Positions 43,196-52,467 of a stretch of 64,000 bases of DNA are shown in pieces; within the stretch, counting starts at the first letter, position 1, and each line of letters starts with the position of its first letter. The stretch covers positions 124,001 to 188,000 of the forward strand of contig CABUJR010000001.1 in NCBI GenBank assembly GCA_902492015.1, read 5' to 3'. The DNA comes from an uncultured Eubacteriales bacterium. GTDB lineage: Bacteria; Bacillota; Clostridia; TANB77; CAG-508. The notes under the pieces are model-generated. The model was not told where the DNA came from and searched no databases. It saw only the letters and a list, made by a program, of their open reading frames with translations. The position numbers and the translations under genes are program-made.

Positions 43196-43718
43196 GCCCT
43201 TCTTATGCTTTCAAGTCCTTGTTAGACAATAATTTTATTTTTAATTGAATACATTGGAAGACATTTTTATATATAGTTGCGAGAAAACAATTAAAAATTT
43301 ATATATCAATTAATTTTAAATATTTATTTAGCTGGTTGTTTGAAATTAGCATAAACTAATAGTTAATAGGTATTATTTTAATAATTCGATATTTTTCCTT
43401 GTAACCTTTATATATTGTACATAAAAATTTAGTTAAAATCAATAAAATTGCTTATTTTTAGCTCTACTACCAAAACAGATAAGAATACGACTTTAAAAAA
43501 CAACTAATTATAGGAGATAAAATCTAGTTAAAGGTCATACCCATATTTCGTATAAAATACCTGATTAATCTAGAAAGCAACTTTTTGTGTGCTTAAATTC
43601 GTCATCAAAATACTATTACTAGTCAGACTTAACAGTCAAACTCCTTTTATACCAATGACTTTATTTAAGACATTGGGAGATAATTATATTTTATTAAAAT
43701 GTATAGTATAAAAGAAAA
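43196..43718. other. Non-coding half of the tRNA-Cys islet
   Basis: About 520 bases with no supported gene on either strand, many stop codons and mixed base composition. It may be decayed element DNA. No integrase fragment could be recognised. Confidence 0.5.
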
Positions 43719-43750
43719 CAACCCACCAAAAAAACACTCTAGGTGGGTTG
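43719..43750 (-). terminator. Terminator of the secreted-protein gene
   Basis: CAACCCACC pairs with GGTGGGTTG around a 14-base loop; on the minus strand it runs into TTTTCTTTTATA. It lies 120 bases after the stop codon. Confidence 0.8.
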
Positions 43751-43870
43751 AAAAAGAAGATAATTGATTTTAAGTTACTATAATTACAACTTGGTCAAAA
43801 TCTGATTAATAGTTGCTTAGATGCTTTATACTTGGTAATGATTACTTAAATCCCCCATGCGAGGCATTAA

Positions 43871-44269
43871 TTACTCATAAAAATATGTCGATACCTCATA
43901 CGGAACACTGTCACTTGAAGTTACAGTAACATAGTATGTTCCGGCATCTATACTTGCTGTATAAAAATTCACTAATGTTTTCTCAACGCCATTCAAAGTG
44001 ACAACACCACTTGCTATAACTTTACCACCAGGACCGCCGGTCTGAACTTTGATAATGACCTGTTTCCTGTTATTATCGCTCGTGCCTTGGGCGGTAATTT
44101 TACTGCATTTTACCCTTGTGGTCGAATAGTAAGTGTCACTCGCTCCTGTTTCGCTGGCAGTGCCGTTTACCTTATGAAAACCGCTGGCCGCAAATGCAGT
44201 TGCCGAAATTGCAAAAATCATTGTGAATGCCAAAATCATAGAAATAATACCTTTAGTTGTTTTTTTCAT
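43871..44269 (-). CDS. Small secreted protein
   Basis: 132 residues: a classic signal peptide (1-28; cleavage after ATAFA) followed by a beta-rich mature domain of about 100 residues, Thr/Ser/Tyr-rich and without cysteines in pairs (GTASETGASDTYYSTTRV; VIIKVQTGGPGGKV). No family recognised. GC content is much higher than in flanking DNA. It lies within the 2.3-kb islet bounded by the tRNA-Cys repeat, so it is probably acquired. It has its own ribosome site (AAAGGAA) and terminator. Confidence 0.78.
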   Translation of the reverse strand: MKKTTKGIISMILAFTMIFAISATAFAASGFHKVNGTASETGASDTYYSTTRVKCSKITAQGTSDNNRKQVIIKVQTGGPGGKVIASGVVTLNGVEKTLVNFYTASIDAGTYYVTVTSSDSVPYEVSTYFYE

Positions 44270-44490
44270 AATGTCAATTCCTTTCTTCTTGTGAATTATC
44301 CTCTTTTTTCCTCAATGTTTTAATTGCTGAAAAACAAAATGAGGTTTTCTATGACCAAATTATTGGAATTATAACATAAAATCTCTATATAAGCAACATA
44401 AAATTACAATTTATTATTTATGTATTTACAAAGAATTATCATTTATATATAATATAAAATATAAATAATTAATGAAAGGAGAAATCAGTT

Positions 44491-45159
44491 ATGTTAAAAA
44501 ACAAAAAAACTCTAGTAGCACTTATTGTTATTATTTTAATTGCTTTAATAGTTTTAACATTGTGTATTGCTATGAACAATAAATATTCAAGAGATAGTAT
44601 AACAGATTTAGTAAAAAATTCTACTATTTCTAATAACATCTACATAGAAAATAATATGTATGAAAATAACTCATATGTGGGGGTAGCTAAATTCTATATA
44701 AAAGATAATATGGAATATATTTATCAGGAAAATAAAAATCAAGAAAAAATCGAAACATATATCAATAATGAGAGTAATATTTCAACAACTGTTCTACATT
44801 CAGAAAAAATTATAACTCAAACAAACAATAATTATACTGATTTTAATTCTGTATTACAACCACTAAAAGATACTCTATTAAATGAATTGAATGATTCTTT
44901 ACAATATCAATATAAATATTGTGGAAAAGAATTAGTAAATGAAATAAATTGCATAAAGATTTCTTTAACGAATAATGAAAATAATGAAAATTATAATTAT
45001 TACATAGATGAAACCACAGGGTACATTGTTCAATATGAAAATGAAAGTTCAAAAAATAAGGAAATATACAAATATGAACTTAATTCAGTAACAGATGAAC
45101 AAATAAAAGTATTTAATTTAGATGATTATAGTGACTATACTTTTGTTAATTCAATTTAA
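44491..45159 (+). CDS. Membrane-anchored extracytoplasmic protein
   Basis: 222 residues: an N-terminal membrane helix (8-29) and a hydrophilic outside domain rich in Asn, Tyr and Glu, with beta-strand repeats ending NYYIDETTGYIVQYENE. The arrangement is similar to the LolA-like protein at 5477. No lipobox. The function is unknown. It is AT-rich, unlike its islet neighbour, and has its own AAAGGAG ribosome site and a perfect terminator. Confidence 0.75.
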   Translation: MLKNKKTLVALIVIILIALIVLTLCIAMNNKYSRDSITDLVKNSTISNNIYIENNMYENNSYVGVAKFYIKDNMEYIYQENKNQEKIETYINNESNISTTVLHSEKIITQTNNNYTDFNSVLQPLKDTLLNELNDSLQYQYKYCGKELVNEINCIKISLTNNENNENYNYYIDETTGYIVQYENESSKNKEIYKYELNSVTDEQIKVFNLDDYSDYTFVNSI

Positions 45160-45164
45160 ATACA

Positions 45165-45194
45165 AAATCTCCCAAAATCTTGGGAGATTTTTTT
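45165..45194 (+). terminator. Terminator of the gene at 44491
   Basis: AAATCTCCCA pairs with TGGGAGATTT, followed by TTTTT. Confidence 0.9.
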
Positions 45195-45227
45195 ACCCAG
45201 GAAACAATTTATACTATAATAATGTAT

Positions 45228-45264
45228 CAACTGTCTTCCAAACAACCTCTTCGGAAGACAGTTG
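45228..45264. repeat. 12-base inverted repeat with extra direct copy
   Basis: CAACTGTCTTCC (45228-45239) and its complement (45253-45264) are followed by another GGAAGACA. The repeated GGAAGACA unit near a tRNA could be recombinase-arm sites or a hairpin; neither is proven. Confidence 0.4.
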
Positions 45265-45393
45265 GAAGACAATTTTTTGAGTTTCGAGAAAGTTTGAGGA
45301 AGTTTGAAAACGGATAAAAGGCTTATCTCTCTAAATGATTTTCAATTTGTCACTTGTCGCTCTAGCAGTTTTGAGTATGAAAAATAAAAAATC

Positions 45394-45438
45394 GAGCAAA
45401 TCTTACTCTTTCAAACGAAAGAAAAGATTTGCTCTTTT
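45394..45438 (-). terminator. Terminator of the tRNA pair
   Basis: GAGCAAATCTT pairs with AAGATTTGCTC, with CTTTC/GAAAG inside; on the minus strand it runs into GATTTTTTATTTTT, about 10 bases past the tRNA-Cys end. Confidence 0.8.
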
Positions 45439-45444
45439 AAAGTT

Positions 45445-45518
45445 TGGAGGCGCCAATCGGATTCGAACCGATGATCAGAGTTTTGCAGACTCGTGCCTTA
45501 CCACTTGGCTATGGCGCC
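45445..45518 (-). tRNA. tRNA-Cys (GCA)
   Basis: 74 bases including an encoded CCA. Acceptor arm GGCGCCA, D arm with AAGTGGTAAGGC, anticodon loop with GCA (CTGCAAA), T arm GGTTCGAATCC. All arms pair. It follows tRNA-Gly by 21 bases. Confidence 0.95.
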
Positions 45519-45539
45519 GTATATATCTATACAAAAAAA

Positions 45540-45615
45540 TGGAGCGGGAAACGGGGCTCAAACCCGCGACCTTCGCCTTGGCAAGGCGACGCTCTATCAA
45601 CTGAGCTATTCCCGC
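45540..45615 (-). tRNA. tRNA-Gly (GCC)
   Basis: 76 bases with encoded CCA. Acceptor GCGGGAA pairs with TTCCCGC, the D loop has AGTTGATAGAGC, the anticodon loop is TTGCCAA (GCC), the T arm GGTTTGAGCCC. Confidence 0.96.
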
Positions 45616-46005
45616 ATAAATTAAAGCATAACTATAATAACAAAAAAACTATCAAAAGTCAATAACTTATTTTACTTTTTTACTATTTGCTTAAGTTAAT
45701 TTTAGTCTTATCCGTCCTATAATATTATATCAATCAATTAAAACTTATTAATTTAATTGGAAAAAGCAATAATAATATATTATATTACTTTATTTATAAA
45801 TTGTGCAAAATAATTAAACCTTGTATGCAAATTTAATAACTAATTATTTTATTTTCTAAAGAAATTTCCCCAAAAGCTAAAACTTTAAAATATACCACTA
45901 ATCTGAATATAGTATAATATTTTAAATTAATTTATAATTCTTGTATTTTTTTTATGTTTATGATATGATTTTTTTGTAGTATTTTATCGTACAAAGGAGA
46001 ATAAT
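45616..46005. other. 390-base AT-rich gap
   Basis: This gap contains the tRNA promoter region (minus strand) and the upstream region of the membrane protein at 46006. No other feature is supported. Confidence 0.5.
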
Positions 46006-46587
46006 ATGGAAAAAAAAGAGATTAGTACAAGAACAGTTGTAAAAGCTATAATTACAGGATTTGTATCTTATGGAATAATTATAAATTTTCTTTGCTTACT
46101 TCTTATAGCTATTGGAAATTACTTTTTAAAAAACATACCTGGATCTACTGCTAAAGGTCTTTATATAACCCTTCCATTAATGGGAGTCATTATAATTTAT
46201 TTTATTATCCATATTATTTGTAAACTTAGTACTTATGATGTTTTTAAAAAATGTAAAACTAATCCGAGCAATTATAAAAATATTATAAAATATTTAAATA
46301 TATTTTTTATAGTTTGCATAATCTTATCTATAATTCTTTTTCTTGGATTACTTAATTTAAACTTGCAATATCAAGCAAAATCTATTGATTATGCAGTATT
46401 AAAATATAATGAAATTTTTTCAGAAGAGCATACAGCTGAGCTTGAAAAAGAAATGCTAACACTATTTAATGATTCAAAAGAAAATCTTACTACATCAACA
46501 ATTATCTTAGAAATAGGATTTGCAATATCTTTCCTATCTCTAATTCCATATCAAAGAAAAATGATATTAAAGTATAATGAATTTTAA
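46006..46587 (+). CDS. Four-helix integral membrane protein
   Basis: 193 residues with hydrophobic segments near 14-40, 50-72, 96-118 and 160-178, and a charged loop (SEEHTAELEKEMLTLF) before the last. The layout is like DUF3169-type proteins of Firmicutes, but the match is weak. No catalytic motif. It has a good AAAGGAG ribosome site and a terminator just after. Confidence 0.7.
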   Translation: MEKKEISTRTVVKAIITGFVSYGIIINFLCLLLIAIGNYFLKNIPGSTAKGLYITLPLMGVIIIYFIIHIICKLSTYDVFKKCKTNPSNYKNIIKYLNIFFIVCIILSIILFLGLLNLNLQYQAKSIDYAVLKYNEIFSEEHTAELEKEMLTLFNDSKENLTTSTIILEIGFAISFLSLIPYQRKMILKYNEF

Positions 46588-46605
46588 AAATACATAACAA
46601 GAAGT

Positions 46606-46633
46606 AAAATGCACATAAATGTGCATTTTTTTA
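46606..46633 (+). terminator. Terminator of the membrane-protein gene
   Basis: AAAATGCACA pairs with TGTGCATTTT, followed by TTTATTT. Confidence 0.85.
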
Positions 46634-46714
46634 TTTAACTTTTATTTATTATTAGTAATAAATTAACTTTCCTTTAATATATTTTAATATATTAAAATTA
46701 AAGAGGTTTTTATA

Positions 46715-47452
46715 ATGAGTAATATTGGAATAATCAGTCTTTATGGTCTAATTTTTGGAATGATTGGTACAACTTTAGGTGGTTTTATTGGCACTTTTAT
46801 AAAAATCAAATCCAATAAATCTTTAGGTTTTATTCTTGAATTTGCTGCTGGACTTATGACTGCCGTAATTTGTTTTGATTTAATACCTGAAACTTTAAAT
46901 ATTTCAAACATTACTGCATGTATATTAGGTATATTTATAGGGATTATCTCGATGATTTTATGTAATAATTTTGTAGATAAATTTTATTCAAAACAAAAAC
47001 TACTAAAATCTAATAGTTTATTAAAAACAGGAATTATAATTGCTATTGGTTTAGCAGTTCACAATTTTCCTGAAGGTCTAGCCATTGGCGCTGGATTTGA
47101 CTCTTCTGATTCTTTAGGTTTTAAACTTGCTATAGCAATCGCTTTGCATGATATTCCAGAAGGAATTTCAATAGCTTTACCTTTAAAAAATGGTGGTTCT
47201 TCAAAATTAAAAGCAATTATAATAACTACTATTTCTGGATTAACCACTGGACTTGGAGCATTTTTTGGAGCAATAATCGGTAATATTTCTCAAGTTTTAA
47301 TAGCAATTTCTCTTGCGTTTGCGGCTGGTGCTATGTTATATATTGTATCTTGTGAACTTATTCCTGAATCTAAAACTTTGTATAAAGGACGATTTGCTTC
47401 ATTAGGAAATATATTAGGTATTTTAGTAGGAATTATAGCAGAAAACTTATAA
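46715..47452 (+). CDS. zupT: ZIP-family metal transporter
   Basis: 245 residues, about eight membrane helices. Both ZIP metal-site motifs are present: HNFPEGLAIGAGF near residue 118 and HDIPEGISIALPL near residue 147. A predicted importer of zinc or iron across the membrane. Monocistronic, with a terminator shared with the convergent prfA. Confidence 0.94.
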   Translation: MSNIGIISLYGLIFGMIGTTLGGFIGTFIKIKSNKSLGFILEFAAGLMTAVICFDLIPETLNISNITACILGIFIGIISMILCNNFVDKFYSKQKLLKSNSLLKTGIIIAIGLAVHNFPEGLAIGAGFDSSDSLGFKLAIAIALHDIPEGISIALPLKNGGSSKLKAIIITTISGLTTGLGAFFGAIIGNISQVLIAISLAFAAGAMLYIVSCELIPESKTLYKGRFASLGNILGILVGIIAENL

Positions 47453-47484
47453 AAACATCTAAGTAATTCTACTTAGATGTTTTT
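47452..47484. terminator. Bidirectional terminator between zupT and prfA
   Basis: AAAACATCTAAGTA pairs with TACTTAGATGTTTT around a four-base loop, with T-runs on either strand. Confidence 0.85.
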
Positions 47485-47488
47485 TCAT

Positions 47489-48550
47489 TTACTCTTTATC
47501 ACCTTTTAATTTTTCTGCTCTATCAGTAGCAATCAAATTATCAATCATTTCATCCATATCTCCATTTAAGAAATTTTCCATTTGATAAATACTTAGTCCA
47601 ATTCTATGATCTGTAATTCTTCCTTGTGGATAGTTATAAGTTCTAATTTTTTCACTTCTATCTCCAGAACCAACTTGACTTCTTCTTTCACTTGCAACAG
47701 CTTTTTCTTGTTTTTCTCTTTCTATTTCATAAATTCTTGAACGAAGTAATTTCATTGCATATTCTCTATTTTGAAGCTGAGATCTTTCTGTTTGACATTC
47801 TGCAACTATACCAGTTGGCTCATGTATTAATCTAACAGCTGATGATGTTTTATTAACATGTTGTCCTCCAGCACCAGATGCTCTAAATACTTCCATTTTT
47901 ATATCAGCAGGATTAATATCTACTTCTACATCTTCTACTTCTGGCAAAACTGCTACTGTAGCTGTTGAAGTGTGTATTCTACCACTGCTTTCTGTATCTG
48001 GAACCCTTTGAACTCTGTGAACTCCACTTTCAAATTTAAATCTACTATATGCTCCTTTTCCTTTTATCATAAAAGAAATTTCTTTATATCCACCAATTCC
48101 TGTTTCATTTTCATTTAATACTTGTATTTGAAAATGTTTTTTTTCAGCATACATTGAATACATTCTAAATAATACTCCTGCAAATAATGCTGCTTCTTCT
48201 CCTCCAGCTCCTGCTCTTATTTCACAAATAACATTATTATCATCGTTTGGATCTTTAGGAATTAATAGAATTTTTAATTCTTCTTCTATTTTAGGCAATT
48301 TTTCCTTATCTGCTAACATTTCAGCCTCAGCAAGTTCTCTCATTTCTGGATCATTAAGCATTTCTTTTGCGTCCTCTAAATCTTGAGAAACTTTTTTATA
48401 TTCTCTATATTTCATAACAACTTCTTCTAAATCGCTATGTTCTTTCATTAATTTTTTCCATTCATTTTGTCTAGAAATTACTTCTGGATCACTTATCAAT
48501 CCATTTAATTCTTCATATCTTTTTTCGACATCATCTAATCTTTGAAACAT
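47489..48550 (-). CDS. prfA: Peptide chain release factor 1
   Basis: 353 residues, normal. The GGQ motif (GAGGQHVNKTSSAVR) lies near residue 229 and the stop-codon recognition region with TESSGRIHTST just before. It releases peptides at UAA and UAG. No glutamine methyltransferase gene (prmC) is next to it here. The start has an AAAGGAAG site. Confidence 0.97.
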   Translation of the reverse strand: MFQRLDDVEKRYEELNGLISDPEVISRQNEWKKLMKEHSDLEEVVMKYREYKKVSQDLEDAKEMLNDPEMRELAEAEMLADKEKLPKIEEELKILLIPKDPNDDNNVICEIRAGAGGEEAALFAGVLFRMYSMYAEKKHFQIQVLNENETGIGGYKEISFMIKGKGAYSRFKFESGVHRVQRVPDTESSGRIHTSTATVAVLPEVEDVEVDINPADIKMEVFRASGAGGQHVNKTSSAVRLIHEPTGIVAECQTERSQLQNREYAMKLLRSRIYEIEREKQEKAVASERRSQVGSGDRSEKIRTYNYPQGRITDHRIGLSIYQMENFLNGDMDEMIDNLIATDRAEKLKGDKE

Positions 48551-48779
48551 ATAAAAACTTCCTTTTCTTTAAATTGCTAAAATATTATATCATAAATTAA
48601 TTATATATACAATACTAAAAAAACAGTTAATATTAAAATAGAAAACAATTCCATTTTTTATTAATTAAATAATTTATTAGTACGGATTTGTAATATAATA
48701 TAATTTAATTTAATTAATAATTAAATTGTATTTATGAAAAATTTATAGTATAGTAATTTATAATTTATAAAAGTTATAT

Positions 48780-48808
48780 TTGATTTGTTATGTTAACTGT
48801 GTTATAAT
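48780..48808 (+). promoter_or_regulatory. Promoter of the 150-residue gene
   Basis: TTGATT (48780-48785), 17 bases, TATAAT (48803-48808) with TGT before it (extended -10). It overlaps the 5' part of the longest open frame, which confirms the start at 48867. Confidence 0.7.
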
Positions 48809-48866
48809 AATAAGGATACAGCGATATATTTCGCAAAACAGTTCATATTATTTAGGAGGAAAAGCT

Positions 48867-49319
48867 ATGAAGAATCAACAACTTCGGGTAACTGTCGACG
48901 TCTCTTCTAAGGAAGCAGATAAGTTTTTTGAAACACTTGGATTAACTGGAATGCTCGAGAACATCGTATCTGACAACCAGCTTAAAGAGAGTTTCGAAGA
49001 GCTTCAGCAGCTTAATCAGTATCCGCTTCCGCATACCATGCCGTCTCTGGCAAAAGGCAATATCAAGCCTTTGTTTAACGGAGATTTTACCAAGTTTCAG
49101 AGAAGCTACAAGAACTATCTGCAAAGATATGTTCTGAGCATCTATTTTGAAAAAAGAGTCAATTCTCCGATGAAGTCTGACTCTGATATCGCAGATTGGA
49201 TCAGATCACGCGAGAGCGAGATCAAAGAAAGAACAATCAGCCTGGCCTATGCCGAGATTCTGGGAGACATTTACATCACCCAGATAGAGCATGGATACCA
49301 GCCCTTTATAATGCAGTAA
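48867..49319 (+). CDS. Hypothetical protein, GC-rich single gene
   Basis: 150 residues, starting at an ATG with a perfect AGGAGGA site seven bases upstream. It is acidic and helical (SKEADKFFETLGLTGMLENI; ADWIRSRESEIKERTISLAYAEILGDIYI), with no signal peptide and no known motif. GC content is close to half, far above the surroundings, and codon use differs (CTG, CAG, ATC). It stands alone between its own promoter and a GC-rich terminator, so it is very probably horizontally acquired. Confidence 0.78.
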   Translation: MKNQQLRVTVDVSSKEADKFFETLGLTGMLENIVSDNQLKESFEELQQLNQYPLPHTMPSLAKGNIKPLFNGDFTKFQRSYKNYLQRYVLSIYFEKRVNSPMKSDSDIADWIRSRESEIKERTISLAYAEILGDIYITQIEHGYQPFIMQ

Positions 49320-49341
49320 TTTAAAAGGCAGTGCTTTTCAA

Positions 49342-49378
49342 AAAGCCTGGTGGTGCACAATGCACCATCAGGCTTTCT
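49342..49378 (+). terminator. GC-rich terminator of the 150-residue gene
   Basis: AAAGCCTG-TGGTGCA pairs with TGCACCA-CAGGCTTT around a three-base loop, followed by CTCTTTTA. Confidence 0.85.
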
Positions 49379-49387
49379 CTTTTACTA

Positions 49388-51262
49388 TTACATTTTCACA
49401 TCATTATAAATAATATTTAATTTATCAAGTACTTCTTCCTCTCTTTTTGAACAAGTAAATATAATTATCTGATTTTCTCCAAAATTGGTATTCAAATATT
49501 TTAAAATATTTTCTAATCTTTCATTATCAAAATATGCAAAAGCTTCATCTAATATTATTGGCATTTTTTCTGTTGTTATCTCTTGAAGAGCACTTAATCT
49601 CAAAGATAAATACATCTGATCTATAGTGCCAACACTTAATCTTGAAGCAGGAATATAATTTCCATTTGGCATTTCCACTCTTAGTGCATCTGTATCACTT
49701 AAAATTACATTAGTATATCTATTATTAGATATTTTAGAAATTATTTCACATAAATTATTCGTAAATTTAGGACTAATATTTTCTTTTACTTGATTATATG
49801 CTTTCTCTAAACATTCTTTAGCAATATTATATGCATTATTTAAACTTAATAATTCTTCTCTTTCAGTTTCTGCATCTTCAAGTTCTTCTTCTATTGTAGC
49901 TAAATTGTCAAGTTTATTATTTATATCTTTAGAACTAATTTCCATAGTTTGTAATTTAAATTTTATTGTATCTATTCTATTTTCCTTATCTTCTATTTCT
50001 TTTAATAATTCATCATAAGTTTTTTCTATATTTTCATCTATAAATCCTAAATCTAATTTTTTAATATATTTGTCTGTTAGCTCATCTTTTTCTCTTTCTA
50101 TTTCTTCTTGTAATTTTACTTCTTTTTCTTTAGAAATTACTTTTTGTTTTTCTATATTCTCTTTTAATATATTTATTTCACTTACAATTTTATATGTACT
50201 ATCTGTTCTATTATGTTCAGTTTTTTCTAATTTTTTTCGTTCTTTCAAAACTTTATACATAATCAAAATAATTGGAATAACAACTACAAAATTTAATAGC
50301 CTATCTGGTTTTGAGACCATTAATATTATAAATGTTATTATCAAAACTATTAAAGCTATATAGTAATTTCTAAAATTAATTTTTTCATACTTTTTTTCTA
50401 CTTCATTACCATCTATCTTCCTATTTAATTCTTCTATCTTTTTTTCATATTCTGTTTCCAAATTTTTATTAAAATTTATTTCTGCATTTTTTAATCTATT
50501 ATTATCTAGTTTATTTTTTACATCTTTTAAAAAACTTTTTTTAGTTTCTAAATCATTTAGTTCCATTTTTAATTGTTCTTTTTCTAAAGAATTATCATAC
50601 ATACTGTCTTTATATATTTCTAAATTTCTTTTTTGTTCCATTAATTTACGAATTTTATCTTCTACAATATTTATAGGTCTTTGTGAAGTTCTTTCTGTTC
50701 CAACTTCTTCATTTTGATTTCTTGTTATTTTATCAATAGACTTTTTATAAGAAATATTATCATCACCTGAAGAAACTAGATTACTTATTTTTTGAATAAT
50801 GCTATTTTGACTTGATTTACTAAGTTTCATTCCCTCTTGTTCTGTTATTGCTGTACTATAAAAAGTTTCTTCATCAATATTGGTTTGGTCTACAAAGAAA
50901 CTTATGCCTTTAGTTTTATCTACTGTAAAAGTTGATGAAATATCTTCCTTATTAGAATTATAAATTATTGGATTTTTCTTTTTGAATTCTCTATAAACTT
51001 CAAAAGTTTCACCATTGTCTAATGTATAATTAATTTTTCCTGAAAAGTTATCTGTTTCCCAAGGTTTATATTTTTCAAAATCTGAAATCTCTTTTCCGTT
51101 TTTATTTTTAGATGTTCCATAAAGCATACTAGAAATGAATTTTAGCATACTTGATTTTCCAGATTCGTTTTCACCAGAAATAATATTTATTCCATCCTTT
51201 AAATCAACCTGTTTATCTTTTAACTTTCCAAAACCATTTATCTTTAAACTATTTATTTTCAA
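49388..51262 (-). CDS. yhaN: SMC-like ATPase, YhaN/SbcC type
   Basis: 624 residues. Walker A ISGENESGKSSML near residue 30; C-terminal ABC signature RLSVGTIDQMYLSLRL and Walker B MPIILDEAFAYFD near residue 580; long coiled coils between. Two membrane segments (near 300-340, RNYYIALIVLIITFIILM and following) interrupt the coil, as in B. subtilis YhaN. It acts with a YhaO-type nuclease on DNA ends or cell-envelope-linked DNA; the exact role is unknown. TTG start with an AGAGGTG site. Confidence 0.88.
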   Translation of the reverse strand: MKINSLKINGFGKLKDKQVDLKDGINIISGENESGKSSMLKFISSMLYGTSKNKNGKEISDFEKYKPWETDNFSGKINYTLDNGETFEVYREFKKKNPIIYNSNKEDISSTFTVDKTKGISFFVDQTNIDEETFYSTAITEQEGMKLSKSSQNSIIQKISNLVSSGDDNISYKKSIDKITRNQNEEVGTERTSQRPINIVEDKIRKLMEQKRNLEIYKDSMYDNSLEKEQLKMELNDLETKKSFLKDVKNKLDNNRLKNAEINFNKNLETEYEKKIEELNRKIDGNEVEKKYEKINFRNYYIALIVLIITFIILMVSKPDRLLNFVVVIPIILIMYKVLKERKKLEKTEHNRTDSTYKIVSEINILKENIEKQKVISKEKEVKLQEEIEREKDELTDKYIKKLDLGFIDENIEKTYDELLKEIEDKENRIDTIKFKLQTMEISSKDINNKLDNLATIEEELEDAETEREELLSLNNAYNIAKECLEKAYNQVKENISPKFTNNLCEIISKISNNRYTNVILSDTDALRVEMPNGNYIPASRLSVGTIDQMYLSLRLSALQEITTEKMPIILDEAFAYFDNERLENILKYLNTNFGENQIIIFTCSKREEEVLDKLNIIYNDVKM

Positions 51263-51275
51263 TATTTCTCACCTC

Positions 51276-51653
51276 TTACATTGCTTCTAGCCCTATTTCA
51301 ATTGCTTTTTGAAATTCTTCTTCTGTACATAAATTATTCTCATATACTTTTAAAACTTCTCTTATAAAAATTCCTTTTATATTATTTTGTTTTGCTAGTT
51401 CTTCTATATGATAATTTAGTTTTGTATTATCTTTCAATTTTAAAATATTATCACTAGAAATTGCCTCTAAAATTTTTCTTGGATTTATTTCAAAGTTTCT
51501 TTTGCCTGTTAAAATTATTTTATACATAGTCATAGAGTCTAGTTTTAAACTTAAAATCTTTTCGATTAAATCTTCTTTTGATAATAAATCATCAACTTCT
51601 AACTCTTTTTCTTCAAATTTTCTATCATCTAATTTTACAAACTCAATGTTCAA
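51276..51653 (-). CDS. Small protein between the YhaO- and YhaN-like genes
   Basis: 125 residues, not a recognised family on its own. It starts with a TTG near an AAGGAG site and overlaps neither neighbour (7- and 13-base gaps). Its content (LKLDSMTMYKIILTGKRNFEINPRK) could be a split-off C-terminal domain of the YhaO nuclease, which is longer in B. subtilis. Confidence 0.7.
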   Translation of the reverse strand: MNIEFVKLDDRKFEEKELEVDDLLSKEDLIEKILSLKLDSMTMYKIILTGKRNFEINPRKILEAISSDNILKLKDNTKLNYHIEELAKQNNIKGIFIREVLKVYENNLCTEEEFQKAIEIGLEAM

Positions 51654-51660
51654 ATTCTCC

Positions 51661-52350
51661 TTAGAAATTTCTCCGTACTATCATACCATGTTCTCCTAAT
51701 TCATCAAAACCTAAAGAAATCATTGAACCAGGATAAAATATTTTATTTTTATTATCTATATTATTTTTATGAATATGCCCCAAAGCAGCATAATCAAATC
51801 CTAGGGCATTTAATTTTGATTCAAGTATTGGGTTATATGAAAAACCTTCTCTGTCTTTTGAACCATTTAAATCGCAATGTGCTATTAATATATTAAGCTT
51901 ATCTGAACTTGGTATTTCTATATTTTCTAAAGGTGATTTTTCCATATAAAAATCTGTGAAAGCCATTCCATATATATTTACATTATCATCTTCATATTTT
52001 TCAATTTGTGAATTATAAAAAATATATACATTATCACTAAATTCGAAATTATCATAATAAGAATTTTTGATATATGGATCATGATTTCCAGGAGCTATAA
52101 AAATTTTTGTATCTGGTATTTCTTTAAATAACTTTGCTATATACTCTATTGTAGATTTTTTTACATATTCTTGTTCATACAAATCTCCAGCAATAAATAA
52201 ATATTCTATATTATTTTCTTTTGCATATTCAATTACCTTTTTAAAAGCACTTCTTTGTTCTAACCTTCTTTTTTCTCCTAAATTCTCTCTAGAATTTAAA
52301 GAAGTAAATGGTGTATCGAAGTGCATATCTGCTATATGTATAAATTTCAT
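51661..52350 (-). CDS. yhaO: Metallophosphoesterase, YhaO/SbcD type
   Basis: About 229 residues starting MKFIHIADMHFDTPF. Metal motifs in order: IADMHFD, FIAGDLYE, IAPGNHDPY, IAHCDLNG and LGHIHKN. This is the Mre11/SbcD-type phosphoesterase core. It is shorter than B. subtilis YhaO because the C-terminal part appears to be a separate gene downstream. The frame opens at 52410; the ATG at 52350 follows an AAAAGAG site and is preferred. Confidence 0.88.
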   Translation of the reverse strand: MKFIHIADMHFDTPFTSLNSRENLGEKRRLEQRSAFKKVIEYAKENNIEYLFIAGDLYEQEYVKKSTIEYIAKLFKEIPDTKIFIAPGNHDPYIKNSYYDNFEFSDNVYIFYNSQIEKYEDDNVNIYGMAFTDFYMEKSPLENIEIPSSDKLNILIAHCDLNGSKDREGFSYNPILESKLNALGFDYAALGHIHKNNIDNKNKIFYPGSMISLGFDELGEHGMIVRRNF

Positions 52351-52467
52351 ATAATCACTCTTTTCTTTTTTTAGTTTAATTATTTTATCATACAGCACCT
52401 TGATAGTCAATATTATAATGCGAAAATTTGTTTTGTGATATTAAACATGAATTATGTAAAATATAAA

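Noticed and set aside
45335..45665. Open frames across the tRNA genes (protein text like 'GANRIRTDDQSFADSC')
   Set aside because: These are reading frames through the reverse strands of tRNA-Cys and tRNA-Gly, a well-known false gene.
48521..48530. Another Spo0A-like box (TTTTTCGACA)
   Set aside because: It lies inside the prfA coding region and is explained by the codons for Asp-Val-Glu-Lys.
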